64,000 bases of DNA from Escallonia rubra (Eukaryota > Streptophyta > Magnoliopsida > Escalloniales > Escalloniaceae). Made by a program: the position numbers and the translations under genes. This document shows positions 1 through 12,245 of the stretch, in pieces. The stretch spans positions 147,795 to 211,794 of the forward strand of contig JAVXUO010000031.1 in assembly GCA_033065855.1 (NCBI GenBank), given 5' to 3'. Under the pieces are notes generated by a model. The model ran no database searches. It was not told the origin of the DNA and worked only from the letters and a program-made list of their open reading frames with translations. Each line of letters starts with the position of its first letter. The stretch's first letter is position 1.

Positions 1-643
1 AATTCAATTACGAGTTTGTTTTTTAGTGCAAACATAACTGTAATAAGAAAAGATGAATCTCAAAATTAATGGTGGCTCATATCAACGGTCTCATCATAAG
101 GCAATGAATGCATCTTTAAAAAGAACGATGCGATGCGTGTGCAAAGAAATTAGGTTAATAGTATAACTTTTTAAAAAAACAAGCATCACGTATAAGTGTT
201 TATTATCGCATTCGGTGAAATAAAATTTAAATTGTGAAAACCAAATATGTCATTATAAGTACTTATTTACTATTTAAACTTTTAATTTGTGTCATTTATC
301 GAGACACACGCATTTCATGTGCAAAAATAATTTTTATAATCTCAAGCATAGTATTTTGGATGTATTTTTGGTTATATTTTTTTGAAATAATTTTCAAATT
401 TTAAGAAGTAAACATGTTTTGCTATGTAGTTATTTAGTATTAAAATATTATGTTTTGTGTTGACATTAGAAAAATTCTTATGATGTCAAGTGTCAACAGT
501 CTGAATAGGTAGTTATGTAACACCAAAAGTGGTTTTACACCAAAAAAAGTATCATCTTTATACATAATATAAAAGTATAGATTAGTACCCAAAAAGAGTT
601 AGTCATGTAGGTGATTTAGAGTTTATTAGCACCGTCGTAGAGT
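1..643. other. AT-rich flank without a recognised gene
   Basis: This stretch is AT-rich and stop-dense in all frames. I see no domain, RNA gene or clear repeat boundary. It ends at the left copy of the LINE target-site duplication. Confidence 0.5.
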
Positions 644-660
644 CAATCATGAACTCTCTC

Positions 661-1738
661 TCTCTCTTTTTATTTTTTTGGTCAAAGTCCTTGTATTTAT
701 TCAATCAGCAGAATTACATCATCACTGTACAAAAACAAATCATGCTCTCCTCAGTATATTTACAATACTGAATCATCCTTCTACTTGTGACCTCACTCAA
801 ACTGGAACTAAAATCAAATTGAATCAATATTCATTACATACTAATGTAAGAGTTATTCATGAAAATTCTTTGAGGTAGCCCCCAATCAACACAAATTTTC
901 ATGTTCCCTACAGTAGGTGATACATTTGTCCAACTACATACTCTCCATTTGATCCATTGTTGAACCACTTGACTACAGCCTTCTTGGCTTGCTTGCAACT
1001 TCTCAAAAACTCTTGCATTCCTCTCCTGCCAATTCCATAGATAATTGCAGTTATGGAAAGCTTACACATCCTTGCTTTAAAACTTTTCCCTCTCATATGT
1101 TGGGTTGCATACTCCATGAAATGTTCCCAGTTATTCAAGGGTACCCTTGCTTCCAGCTTCTGAAGGATTGTACTCCAAATTACTTGAGCATATGAGCACT
1201 GAATAAAGAGATGTTCCCTGCTTTCCTGCTGAGAACCACATAATTCACACATTTCATCCTGTATCATATTACATTTCTTCAATTTGTCCTTTGTTCTCAA
1301 TCCATTCTTACATATCAGCCACATTATCATAGAGCATCTAGGGATGTTTCTTGGGAACCAAATAATTTTCCACCATTTCACAATTTTATTCTTGGTTCTC
1401 AGATACTCCCATGCTGATTTAATGGTGAAATGTCCACTGGGATGGATATCCCAAGACACTATATCTTTATTACCACTTCTGGGAGCTGGCATAGAAGTAA
1501 TGATATGGTTTGCTTCCCTTAGTGCATTGGATCTGTTTGCAGGTAAGCACCATGTTTGATCCACAATGATATCTGTAATTTTTTAGTCTACTCCAAGTCC
1601 AGAGTCATAGGCAATTCTCTTCCCAAATTTGTTTATAAGAACACCACATGGCAACCATTTGTCCAGCTACAGCCAAATATCCTTTCCATCTCCCACCTTA
1701 TATGTACAGAGTTGCTGGACTGTTGTTCTTAATTTTAA
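661..1738 (-). mobile_element. 5'-truncated LINE-type non-LTR retrotransposon
   Basis: The element is flanked by a perfect 17-bp duplication, caatcatgaactctctc, at 644-660 and 1739-1755. A T-rich run just inside the left copy (about 665-680) is the A-rich tail of a minus-strand insertion. The minus strand carries the end of a reverse-transcriptase ORF with a zf-RVT-like region (908-1564). Upstream of that, to about 1735, the reading frame still looks LINE-like but contains stops. Truncation at the 5' end, an A-rich tail and a long target duplication are the marks of target-primed reverse transcription. The perfect duplication suggests a fairly recent insertion, although the coding part already has stops. 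Confidence 0.88.
908..1564 (-). pseudogene. LINE reverse transcriptase C-terminal fragment with zf-RVT domain
   Basis: This is a 218-residue open stretch ending in a natural stop. It has the zinc-binding pattern of plant LINE reverse transcriptases, C-x2-C-x7-H-x4-C, in CELCGSQQESREHLFIQC (about residues 85-102). It is preceded by the W-K-x-x-W-F-P-R-N-I-P-R-type segment usual in this family. The catalytic RT core and the endonuclease are absent, and in-frame stops occur just upstream (about 1570-1735). It is part of the truncated LINE and is not a host gene. Confidence 0.85.
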
Positions 1739-1755
1739 CAATCATGAACTCTCTC

Positions 1756-3060
1756 ACCGGCCACCACATACGCCTCCCTAAAAAAGGCTAGCCCCAAGTA
1801 CTTAACTAATCGTTAATATTGTCCTATCGAGTCAGTTACTTCTACGTGGTTTGAGAAGGTGAATCCACCTGATGAATAGCAATCTTAGGGTGACATTTTT
1901 TTCTATAACAGTGGTTTGAGAAGGCTAAAGGTGAAATGTAAAGACACTAACTATTCCACAGATTCGATTTGCTGCTAATTAAAAAATGATTAGTCGCAAA
2001 ATATTTGGCATGTTAGGGAGTATGACAAACATATGAGATTACGCTTGCTAAAATCTAAACATTTCAAGAAGATTTTATTTTGCTAAACGATGAAAATTCA
2101 GAGAATAACCAAGATAAAATGTATTTTGGGTACATTTTGAACTTTTAAAATGTAAATGAGATAGAAGTACAACACGTAATTTATACAGGAACTAACCCTA
2201 ATAACACCTTGAATTATGGGACGCAGTACATAGGTTAAAGATTAAAGAAGTACAAGAACACATATTAATGTTTATTTTGAAAATAGTCAGTATGCTTTCC
2301 AATATATAACACTTCCTTAGTTAATTTGAGAATTAGTAGGTATGCTTTTCAGTTACACTTCCTTAGTTATCGCTTATATACTAATGCACATTACAAAGAA
2401 GAATGTATTTTGGCTATAATGGGTAGCCTTTTAGCTACAATCTCCATAAAAGGATAATAAATAGTTATTAAACATGATAAGTGATATTTTTATAAAAAGT
2501 TTGAACAAACAATTTTAGTAGCACTTGTTTAACATTAATAATCAAATGTCTAGTTATAGCTTTTTCTTTTTTCTTTTTTTCCCGACTGTGATTGCACCTA
2601 AACATTTTTCCAAGAAAAAAAGTGATTTACCCTCAATTAACATTGGTTTGTGTCAAATAAATATAATGCAAAATAGCTCCTTCCAGAACCAAAAAATAAG
2701 AAAGAAAGAAAAGAGTCTCTCTTGTCATTTTCCAAGCACAAGTGGGCTCTAATACTTTGAACCTCCCAGATGACACAAACAGCTTATCACTACGTGGACA
2801 AAGTATACATGTTAAGTTTCAAGTACCAATGCGGCCAAAATCCAGAGTCTCCATTTCAACTTTTATACATTGAATTTTCTATATCATATGAAATAATCAA
2901 ACTCAAAATTATTGATAATGAGGCAATTCAAAGATTAACAAATCTTATATATTAAGTTGTGAGTTATCATTTTCTCGATGTGAAATTAGCATCTCAACTA
3001 GTATTTTCAATTTCAACTGGTCCGGTTCTGATTCTATAAATCGGAAGAACGATATTAGTG
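1756..3060. other. Intergenic AT-rich DNA
   Basis: I see no supported gene here. Short open stretches on both strands lack domain or codon-use support. Some segments resemble old repeat sequence, but no boundaries can be drawn. Confidence 0.4.
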
Positions 3061-3067
3061 CCACCAC

Positions 3068-3130
3068 CCCGCTACCACCCCCCCACCCCCCCCACCCCCC
3101 CCACCCCCCCCCCCCCCCACCCCACACCAC
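3068..3130. repeat. Poly-C / CCCCCCA low-complexity tract
   Basis: A run of C tracts broken by single A residues spans about 60 bp. The minus strand therefore has many G-runs of four to seven or more and could form G-quadruplexes. It lies about 560-620 bp upstream of a TATA-like site that may serve the first CIPK gene. The minus-strand glycine/tryptophan-rich reading frame across it is an artefact of the repeat. Confidence 0.8.
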
Positions 3131-3687
3131 CACCACCAAGAAAGAATGGCAATAGCCTATCAAATAAGTTTCTTCTTTTCTAATCTTCTTATTTAGTTAG
3201 TTTTCTTACGACGAGAAGCAGCGAAATGTGGTCCAAGTCCACTCCTGAGGAAGGCCTACTTAGACATTCATCTAATTCGGACAACAAGTGGTGGGTGGAT
3301 GGTCTGTCTGTGACCATATTCAGCTCGGCATTCAACGTATATAGATACCTACAGACAAGTTTATGCTCCATCAGAAAGCAATAGAAGGTGACCAGTATCC
3401 TCTGCGGGAGAATTCGAGTTCCGCTTTCTTGTTTTCTCTCGTGTTGGAGCAAACTTCCAACAACATTATTTTCAATGATAAAAAGGTGTGATCATTTGAT
3501 AATTGCCGCTAAAGTTTCACCCATAATCTGTACTATAAAAGTTTTGATTTATTACTTTTTGACGCTGAAAAGACGAGCCGGAGTGCTAGATGAGTACTTG
3601 TGGATCAAATAATACATGTGGACCAGTTCCTCCTGGTGGTAGGGCAACATTTCACGTGTGTTCATGTGCACGAAGCAAGGGGTAGCT

Positions 3688-3695
3688 TATATATA
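3688..3695 (+). promoter_or_regulatory. Candidate TATA box of the first CIPK gene
   Basis: TATATATA lies in gtagcttatatatactgca, about 505 bp upstream of the CIPK start codon. It fits if the gene has a 5' UTR intron: a consensus donor (a|gtaagt) sits at 3856 and a pyrimidine-rich acceptor (ttttttttag) ends at 4194, five bases before the ATG. The start-site position and the UTR intron are inference only. Confidence 0.35.
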
Positions 3696-4199
3696 CTGCA
3701 CCAAGCAATTGTAGCCTTGGATATCTCACCACCTCGATCTTTCTCCACCACATCTTCTCCCTCAAAACCGGTCTCCGGAGAAAAATCTGAATCTTCTCCC
3801 ACGAAATTCCCACATTTCCATGGCCACAAAAATTGTACACATGTTGCTATTAATAGTAAGTTAATAACCGACCTTTACTACAGTTACCAAAAATCCATTG
3901 GCGAGACTTGTTTTTCTGTTGGGTGAGAGAACCATGCAAAGTAGTTGTGTGGTTTAGTAAGATTCCTCCACCCTCCTGACCTCTTTCACAAGGGAATTAT
4001 TTTAGCCCTGCCTTTAGGGCAAGGTTTTTTATCGAGCCCCCCTTGCCCCTTCCTCTTCTCCTCCATCCTTCAAACATGTTTCATTGTTCTTTAGTTCATG
4101 GGCCAACACTGCATTGATTAGTTAATCAGATAAGATGGTTCAATATTCCAATAATTGTCCTTGTGCTGATTTCTAGTTCCATCATTTTTTTTAGCTGAA

Positions 4200-5585
4200 A
4201 TGGCGGATAAGATGGAGAAGAAGGGGACCATCTTGATGCAAAAGTACGAGCTAGGGAGATTGCTAGGTCAAGGGACCTTTGCGAAGGTTTACCATGGCCG
4301 GAACCTAAAAACCGGCCACGGGGTCGCGGTTAAGATCATCGACAAAGAAAAGGTGATGAAAGTCGGTCTCATCGAACAAATCAAGCGAGAAATCTCTGTA
4401 ATGAGGCTTGTCAAACACCCCAATGTTGTACAGCTCTACGAGGTCATGGCAAGCAAAACCAAGATCTATTTTGCCATGGAGTATGTGAAAGGTGGGGAGC
4501 TTTTTAACAAGGTTGCTAAAGGAAGGCTCAAAGAAGAGGTTGCGCGAAAGTATTTCCAACAATTGATTGCCGCGGTTGATTTTTGCCATAGCCGAGGGGT
4601 GTACCACCGCGATCTCAAGCCAGAAAACCTCCTTCTTGATGAATCTGGTAACCTTAAAGTCTCTGATTTTGGGCTAAGTGCGTTGTTTGAATCTAAGAGG
4701 CAAGATGGCCTCCTCCACACGACGTGTGGAACACCGGCCTATGTTGCACCGGAGGTTATTAGCAAAAGAGGTTATGATGGCGAGAAGGCGGATATTTGGT
4801 CATGTGGTGTAATTCTCTTTGTTCTACTTGCCGGTTTTCTTCCATTCCACGACACGAATCTCATGGAAATGTATCGAAAAATAAGCAAAGGTGAATTCAA
4901 GTGTCCACAATGGTTTCCTCCCGAGGTGAAGAAGTTGCTTTCGAGGATCCTTGATCCAAATCCGTGCGCGAGAATGACATTTGCGAAACTCATGGAAAAT
5001 TCTTGGTTTAGAAAGGGTTTCAAAAAAATTGAAGTCCCTAAACCAAATCTCGATGAAGGGGAAGCAACCCCACGCAGCATTCTCGAAATTCAGAGCATAA
5101 TTGATTTGGAACCAGAAAGTGGTTCTAAGAAAGAAGAGGGTGCAACAAGTTCTTCCTCTACCTCCACGATGAGGCCAACTTGTCTAAATGCCTTTGACAT
5201 CATATCCCTCTCACCGGGATTCGATCTATCGGGCTTGTTCGAGAAGGACAGGAATCGTAAGGCCGAGGCGCGATTCACGACCAAAAACTCAGCCTCGACA
5301 ATCGTGTCAAAGCTCGAAGAATTCGCACTGATGGAGAGTTTTAATGTTAAGAAGAAGGACGGGACGGTGAAGTTGCAAGGTAGCAAAGAAGGCAGGAAGG
5401 GCCAGTTGGCAATAGATGCTGAGATATTCGAGGTGACGCCTTCGTTTCACGTGGTGGAGGTGAAGAAAACCGCCGGAGATACAATGGAGTATAGGAAGTT
5501 TTGCGACCAGGACTTGAAACCATCTTTGAAGGACATAGTATGGACCTGGCAAGGTTGTGACCAGCTTTTGCAGCCACAGCACTAG
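4200..5585 (+). CDS. CBL-interacting protein kinase, CIPK2/10/20-like (SnRK3)
   Basis: Intronless 461-residue Ser/Thr kinase of the plant CIPK family, which calcium-loaded CBL sensors recruit to membranes to phosphorylate transporters and channels. The kinase domain spans about residues 16-272: glycine loop GQGTFAKV, catalytic Lys45, HRDLKPEN (Asp138, Asn143), DFG (Asp156), activation segment ending APE (183-185). The CBL-binding NAF motif is at Asn330-Ala331-Phe332, followed by a PPI-like region binding PP2C phosphatases at about 357-385. Length is normal and all catalytic residues are present, so it should be functional. The intronless state marks the intron-poor CIPK clade. From remembered sequences the kinase domain is closest to CIPK2/10/20. 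The ATG at 4200 gives the usual short N-terminus. A second CIPK lies 14 kb downstream in convergent orientation. Confidence 0.95.
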   Translation: MADKMEKKGTILMQKYELGRLLGQGTFAKVYHGRNLKTGHGVAVKIIDKEKVMKVGLIEQIKREISVMRLVKHPNVVQLYEVMASKTKIYFAMEYVKGGELFNKVAKGRLKEEVARKYFQQLIAAVDFCHSRGVYHRDLKPENLLLDESGNLKVSDFGLSALFESKRQDGLLHTTCGTPAYVAPEVISKRGYDGEKADIWSCGVILFVLLAGFLPFHDTNLMEMYRKISKGEFKCPQWFPPEVKKLLSRILDPNPCARMTFAKLMENSWFRKGFKKIEVPKPNLDEGEATPRSILEIQSIIDLEPESGSKKEEGATSSSSTSTMRPTCLNAFDIISLSPGFDLSGLFEKDRNRKAEARFTTKNSASTIVSKLEEFALMESFNVKKKDGTVKLQGSKEGRKGQLAIDAEIFEVTPSFHVVEVKKTAGDTMEYRKFCDQDLKPSLKDIVWTWQGCDQLLQPQH

Positions 5586-8500
5586 TGCAAAGAATAGAGG
5601 TTCATCTTCTTGGCTAGAAGTTGAAGAATTGATTCTTCCCAAGCTGATTCATTTCAATTTCTCTGCATGGTTAAGGGTATTCTCCCCCATGCTCTCTCAC
5701 CTTTTCTTTTGTTAATTTCGCTCTTTTTTTCTCTTCCTTTTTGGGGTTTGATTTAGTAATCTCTCAAGGCCCTTTTTGTGAATCTAGTATATGAGATGAT
5801 GGAACGCACAAGATAAGTGTTCAGGGTAGAATTTGCAATGTACATATTAAAGATTGAATCATTGCACAGGAAAAGGGGAAATTTTTTATGATAAACAGAT
5901 ACCTATTTTTTTCCTTTTTGTATCAAGATTTACTTGTTTGTTGGCTCTTGATCTCCTCTTGCTTTTCATTCGTATTTATTCGTCTCATAATAACTATGAT
6001 TTGCATTTTCTAAGTCATGAATATGGATGGGGTGATCTCGTTCGATTTATTATGAAGGTAGGCTCAGGACTGAAATGGTTGAAAAAGTTTTGGTTGATCC
6101 AAGAGATTTTGGAAAAGTTATAACATTCCAAGTAAGTGACAACTGAGGTAACTCAGTTGCAAATTAGAGGGGATAATTAACATTTATAGACGCCGGAACA
6201 GGGGGATATTGCATTTCTGTGGTTCGGACTGTACCATGCATTCTTAGTAATTTTACTACTAAATATGCAAAAATTATTATCGAATACTCTAAAATTACTA
6301 GAAAATAATCAAACGTAGTGATGTTACAGAATCAATAACGTTTTACTAAAGTATGGATGGTTTTGCTGGACCTACCAATAACACAAATATTTCCTCATTA
6401 ACAGAATTTCGCTGCTGAACAGATAGCAGCCTCATGCTGCTAACCCCCCACCCCCACCAAAACGTGGCAGCCTGATAATGGTCCACTTATCCGCTGTCAT
6501 CTTCATCCCACGTAAATCAAGTTTGCTGCTCTTAACAGAGGGGTTCCGTCAACATGGCTGATTCCTAAACAGTTATATTTTGGTCACTAAACAGTAAATT
6601 TTGGCAACCCTTCGTCAACACAGCTCATTTGGTAGTAATTTTGGTCACTAAATAGTAAATGTTGATCATTTTGGTCACTATTTTGGTCAACACGGCTCAT
6701 ATGATTTATTCCGAACTACTAATAATACACCATAAATTTGTCCGACTTTTTAGTCGGAAAAATCTAACATGCATCTTCACTCGGGACAAATAACAAATAC
6801 GAACACCGTACCATTATTAACAAATACGTATCTGTATCCTGCATTTCAAGGGTCCTAACAAGATTATATGAACGAATCTTGTTGGCAATTGGGTTACCTT
6901 GTCCAGCGGGAGCAGCAGGTATATCTTAGGGACCATGTTGTGTGCATCTGGAAAGTGGGCTATTTGGCTGGTCTCGGAGTAGCATGGAATACAGGTTTCC
7001 GGTGAGTGATTTTAGAATTGCACATTTCCGAGGCCGTGGAGGCGATTTCAGATTACTTTTCCCACGACTTCAAAGAGTTATTCGGCGGATCAAAGACTTA
7101 ATGGTTAGACCTTTAAAATTCGATTGATTTTTGCATGGCGTGAGTCCAATTATGGTTAGCGGATGCACATTCTTCGTACATGGATGCACTTGGCGTTCAT
7201 TGCACTACAACGGAATAGTCGTCGAACTGCTTTTGATATTCTTCTATTAATAAAGAAAATTAACGGGATCGAACGAACAATCATCTTAGAAGAACCAAAC
7301 CCATGTACCACGTATGACACAAGACGTGCCGGATTTTCTTGAATTTGCTTGCAAGTTGAAAGTTGGATTTATTTTGCTATTAATGAAGTTCTTAAATTTA
7401 ATGTAAAAAATTTGACTGCTATCCCGGTTGAAGGAATCTTCCTCCTACCCTTCTTATATCGACATTTAATGGTCGCTACAAGTTTTTAGTTATTTATAAT
7501 TAGTAACGCTAAAAAAATACTGTTAAGAATTGTTATTAAAAGCGTAAGCAAAAAAGTCACTAAAATTATTTAACGATTATTAATTATCATTATATACGGC
7601 ATTGAAAGAAGATTTGTACGACCCAAAAAGGAAGAAAGTTTCAGAACTTCCAAGTACTTAGATGCCGAAACGTGCAGAAGAGTACAATTTTGAGTTCTTA
7701 ACGCACGACACGGAAACTTTCCGAATAGTGAAGTTGAAAGGTAGGCTGATCCATACAGCATGGTTTACAAATTACATGGTTGGATTTGGTCGGCGAAGAA
7801 CGTGAGGAGCCACAAAATTGAATGGACAATGAAGACTGCCGTAATGTCAGCCCTGTCACAAACTTAACCACACCCTTGAAACAGCTCGATTTTGCCAATG
7901 AATGCATGGCCATGCATCACAGTAGTGTCTGTGTTTGTATTTTTCGTTGAAATTTTTCTATGACTACCTTGACCGTAGAAAAATAGTTGTGACTTTCGTG
8001 TAATGATCATTATGTATTTTTAGACTTTATTGTTTTTTTTTACGCTTCTTGTTGTTAGTTATTACTCTAGGTGTTAGACCTAACCGATTAATCCAGAAAT
8101 TTCAGCTGTTAGAGAATGGAGCCAAGAATTCTATTATCTTAACATTCCTCGTCACGTGCAAATTATCGATTGCACGTGAAAAAAAAATTTCAATGAAATA
8201 TAAACGAAAACACACCACCACCAAATGTACAAACAAAAAGAGCGCAACTTGTATTATTATACGAGTCAGGAACCATATATGCAATGAAATAATCGAAGTC
8301 AAGAACTTGTGCAATGAGAGCTCTGATATAATGTTATGCAACCGATTGCTCTAAAAGATTGAGCCGTTAAAGTATGGGCACAACAATGCGGCCATGCTTA
8401 ACGGTTAGTGACACCATGTTAACTTTTAGCAACGAAAGAAAGGATAAACAAACATATTATGGTACGATTTTAGACATATCCTTCTTACTGAATCATAAAT

Positions 8501-9280
8501 AAATTTCAAGGTGCCCAACCAATACCACGTTTCTCGCTTTGTCGTTGTTACTCAGCGTGGTATTAGAGCTCTCATTGTCTAAGATTTTGGATTTGATTCT
8601 TCCCGCTTGCATATTGTCCTTCTCTCATATTTTGCAATTTGCAAGGTTTATTTATGCATTTGATGGTGGTGCACCTTGACTTAGATCACATTAAGTTAAT
8701 TTTTCACATGCAATCGTTAATACGGGGTTTACATGTGAGAGAGATTGTTAAGGATGATAAACATTCTTATATTTATCTCTAAAAATGTAAGATTTTAAAT
8801 AAGATGATAACATAACGACTTTCGATCATAGAAATAAACCTGGAAAAAAAATGCCCGTTCCAGCAAGTCATCCCATCCCGATGCAAAAAATGGCTATAGG
8901 CATTAAAAATAAAGACCCCTTGACTTTTTACCCATACTCAGACCAACCCGTTAATCTCGGTTCGGTCTGTGTTGCATACGGGTTACCTGAGTGTACCTGG
9001 ATATTTCTCTTTATCACTTCTCAATCGCCACCCTTATCTCTTCATCTCTCACTCACACTATCCACTAAGTCCACGCAACATAACCATTCACCACCACCCT
9101 CCACGCTCCAAGACTCAACAATTCATACGATCTCAGATCTATGCCTTCGTCGTATGTAATTGTGACCATAGTTTGATGCACTCCACACTCTATGCCCGTC
9201 CCTTTCCATCGTCCACCGCAAATTCATGCCTCTGTCGTTAATTTCTCCAGGTGACCACAGCTCCGAACACAACCGTAGCT
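5586..9280. other. Spacer after the first CIPK gene
   Basis: The first few hundred bases probably hold the CIPK 3' UTR. The rest is AT-rich with many stops. Near 6585-6700 the phrase ttttggtcacta(a) recurs several times, a small local repeat. At 8150-8180 two CACGTG G-box cores lie in a short inverted repeat (cacgtgcaa / ttgcacgtg). A retroelement-like PBS occurs at 8553. No gene is supported. Confidence 0.4.
8540..8790 (+). mobile_element. TRIM/LTR-retroelement-like remnant (PBS to PPT)
   Basis: At about 8553 tggtattagagct is close to the tggtatcagagc primer-binding site complementary to initiator-Met tRNA. About 190 bp later the purine-rich tgtgagagagat resembles a polypurine tract before a TG-starting LTR. 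No coding sequence lies between, as in TRIM elements. A related segment lies at about 22255-22480. LTR pairs could not be aligned, and a tRNA-derived SINE is a possible alternative. Confidence 0.35.
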
Positions 9281-10186
9281 TAGGAATGGCAATGGGGCAG
9301 GTTGGATGCAGATCTTGTAAAATCTGTACGCGTCCAGGTAGTCCTGAAACCCACTCCGCCCTGCCCCACCCTGCCACCTGGCCAAATGAGTGCAATACCA
9401 TACCCGATCCTAAGGTAGTTTAAAAACCCTGATCTTGCCCAGATTCGCCCCGATCTTCTTTGTGGCAAATTCACCAATTGTCACCCATCACCATCGATTA
9501 CCCAATGAAAAGAAGCAACAAAAAAAAAAAAGGAAACGAAAGAGCTAATTTCGAAGCCAGATCTGGTCTTCTTGGTGACCAATCAACTTCAGAGAGATAA
9601 TGTGCTGATGGTGAAGGTGGTGGTGATAGTTGACAATGGACTGTTACGTGGTGATGAAGGTGGAGGTGGTGGTGGTGACGGTGTTTGGTCGAGGTGAAGG
9701 TGGACAGACGGGTTGAAGTGGTTGTGACGGTGTTTGGTCGAGGTGGAGGTAGACGCTGTTTAATCAACTGTTAGGTGGTGGTGGTGATGGTTGGCTACCA
9801 ATTAGGTGGTGGGGAAGTAAAGGTGATTTGTGGCCGTGCGGGGCTGATAGCTGACAGTGCAGGGATGAAAAATAAGTAAGCGGCATTGGGTGAAGAAAGG
9901 AACGGTATGGTTTTGGTGAAAAAGAACTATATATATTTTAGGATGGACGGTTGAAATTGCTTAATGCATAGGGTTAGTATATTGGGCCGAGTACGAGTCA
10001 CAAGATGGGTGGGGTTAGGTGCCAGGGCGGATTTGACAGAATACCATATCCGACCCTAACGCGCTGCGGACTAAAAATATAAATATCATACCTGCCTCAT
10101 AACCCGGTCAAAGTTAAAATAACCCGCTCCTAACTAGTCGGGGCGGGTTGGAGATCTGTCGGGTGCGGATCTAATTGCCATCCTTA
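9281..10186. mobile_element. Non-autonomous hAT-like element (decayed)
   Basis: The ends form a short inverted repeat, taggaatggcaat on the left and attgccatcctta on the right. Internal sequence near both ends is rich in ggcgggt/acccgcc-type words, as in the elements at 46171 and 48158. The flanking 8-mers ccgtagct and tcgtggtt match at only 5 of 8 positions, so the target duplication is degenerate or absent. There is no transposase. A minus-strand His/Thr-rich open stretch inside comes from GGTGGT repeats and is not a gene. Confidence 0.5.
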
Positions 10187-10362
10187 TCGTGGTTCCACTT
10201 CCACACTCAACGCCTACCACGTAATCACCTCCACCAGTCATTTCCACCATCTCCTTAACAGTCGGATTTGTGTTTGAGTTTAGTTCGTTTAACTTTGGAT
10301 TGTGAGGCTTGATTCTACCTTTGTTGTATTGTTCTTATAACATGATTTTGTAATTCGTTATT

Positions 10363-11379
10363 GGGTCAAATACACGTAGGTACCCTGGAACTACCACAAA
10401 GTCTCAATTAAGGGTCCCAAAGTTTAATTTTTACACATAAGGGCCTGTAACTCCAAATTTGCAATAAGTAAGTACATCCGTCCAAATTCCCAACGATCTA
10501 ACTAAAACCGTCAGGGGCAAAATTGTCTAAACATATTTAATTTCTTTCTCTTATCATTTTTAAATTTTCTATTCTCTTCTTCTTCTTTAAATCATCTATT
10601 CTCTTCTTCTTCAATTTTTCTATCCCTCCCACTGACGCATCTTCCTCACCCCTTCCACGAGCCCAACACCACCGACTCCACCGCAGGCGCCAACAACGTC
10701 GCTTGACTTCTCCGGCAACACCGACATCACCAATTTCACCAGCTCAAAAGATCTTCAAACCCTAAGCCTTCCACGCCACCGCCTGCCACCTATCAGTCGA
10801 GGACGGAGCCCTAAATCCGGATTTGCGACCTGACCCAGTTGATCGGGAAGTTACTGTGGCAACTAGGGTTTCTGGGTTTGTTTTCAATTGGGGCTTTGGT
10901 AACGAAGCGGCAGCATAATTGGAGATTAGGCTGCGCAAGGCGTGGTTTGGGATTAATGAAGAGGGGGTCTGACAAGGAGATTGCAATGTCCGGTAGCCGG
11001 AGTCCAGCCACTGCTGGATTGACGGCCGGTCAAAGGTGTGACCGGAGGAGAGAATAACTGGGTCCGTCATTATCTCTAGCGAGATTGGGATTTGTTTTCT
11101 GCCTGCGCAATAGTTTTCTTTCCCTCTGTTTCTGTGGATCTTTGGGCTGGATGGGGAGGAGAGAGGTGAAATTTTGAAGAAGAAGAAGAAGAGAAAAACA
11201 CCCAAATATGGAAACCCAAAAATGTCCCTGACGGAAAAGCCTCAACCGTTAAGAAAGTGGACGGATGTACTTACTTATTGCAAATTTGGAGTTACAGGCC
11301 CTTATGTGTAAAAATTAAACTTTGAGACCCTTAATTGAGACTTTGTGGTAGTTCCAGGGTACCAACGTGTATTTGACCC
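10363..11379. mobile_element. Pack-MULE: Mutator-like element with captured U-box sequence
   Basis: A complete 1,017-bp element with 122-bp terminal inverted repeats (10363-10484 and 11258-11379). By eye they differ at only two positions. It is flanked by a perfect 9-bp target duplication, ttcgttatt (10354-10362 and 11380-11388), the size diagnostic for Mutator-like transposons. No transposase is present. The interior is gene-like, GC-richer sequence that includes a U-box E3 ligase fragment on the minus strand. Long inverted repeats, 9-bp duplication and captured exon sequence define a Pack-MULE. Near-identical arms indicate recent activity. Confidence 0.92.
10762..11205 (-). pseudogene. Captured U-box E3 ubiquitin ligase fragment
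   Basis: The minus-strand reading frame contains a recognisable U-box at about residues 40-97: PISLEIMTDPVILSSGHTF, then an RPSIQQWLDSG helix and PSSLIPNHALRSLISNY. This matches the N-terminal U-box of plant PUB proteins, closest in memory to PUB8-like ones. The usual Cys before PISLEIM is replaced by Ile, and the segment that normally reads RTCP is altered to RTLQSP. The ARM-repeat or other C-terminal part is missing. It lies entirely inside the Pack-MULE and shares its borders, so it is a transduplicated fragment. Transcription is possible but function is unsupported. Confidence 0.82.
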
Positions 11380-11388
11380 TTCGTTATT

Positions 11389-11640
11389 TGTTACTTGTAT
11401 TCCAGTTGGAGTATTTATTATTTGTTATTTTCAAGGATTTAGCATTGATTTAACAATTTATATCTTCAAATCAAAGATACTTCTAATGACAAGAGATATA
11501 CTAGTAAAGAAAAAAGATGGAACAATTAGAAAGTATGCCAACAGTCAAAATTAACAAATCAAAACTGGTTTTTTTAAAAAAAACAACATTTCGGTTTTAC
11601 CCGGACGGCCCATATACTGTACGGTTGTCAGATTGCACTA
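11389..11640. other. Short AT-rich spacer
   Basis: Nothing recognisable between the Pack-MULE target duplication and the GC-rich block that starts near 11600. Confidence 0.4.
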
Positions 11641-11894
11641 CCCGGAAAAATCCACGTGATTCTTGCCCAAAATTGTTTTACCAATACTTGTCCTGGTATT
11701 ACTCGTGCCCAGCTGTTTGACCCGTTTGTTATGTGTTCACAACCTATTCGGACCGCACCCCAGGGCCCGCTAAGGGACCCCTATTGCACGACACGTCACC
11801 CGCTTGTCAGTCAAAATTGCTCAACATCATTAGTCGGTCAAAGCACTCCGTGCCTCGAGCATCAGGACGTCGATCAAACTCAAAGTGCAGATTC

Positions 11895-12062
11895 CCCTGA
11901 GGGGTCGGCCACCCCCTTGAGAAGGGGTCGGCCACCCCCTTGACAGGGGGTCGGCCACCTCCCTGAGAAGGGGGTCGGCCACACCCTTGAGAAGGGGGTC
12001 GGCCACCCCCCTGAGAAGGGGGTCGGCCACCCTCCTTGGAAGGGGGTTGGCCACCCCTATCT
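11895..12062. repeat. 24-bp minisatellite (GGTCGGCCACCCC...)
   Basis: About six to seven tandem copies of a 24-bp unit beginning ggtcggccaccccc, with small length changes in the first unit. Since 24 is a multiple of three, the minus strand reads as a repeated octapeptide (GVADPLLR-like). This is a by-product of the repeat. It lies within the GC-rich LTR-like block. Confidence 0.88.
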
Positions 12063-12245
12063 TTAGGGGAGGGAACCTGCTTGCCGCTGCTATCACCTCA
12101 CTCAACGCATTTTGCAATGCTCACTCATCACCAGTGGTCGCGTGATGCCCGTTGTCGCCCGCACATCATTGCTGCAACAACCGTCACGCACGGACGCACA
12201 TCGGCATCTAGGTACCATTCCGCGACACCCGTCTACGCTTCGGCC

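Noticed and set aside
11895..12062. Possible CRISPR-like array
   Set aside because: Repeats are directly adjacent without unique spacers, and the host is a plant. It is a minisatellite.
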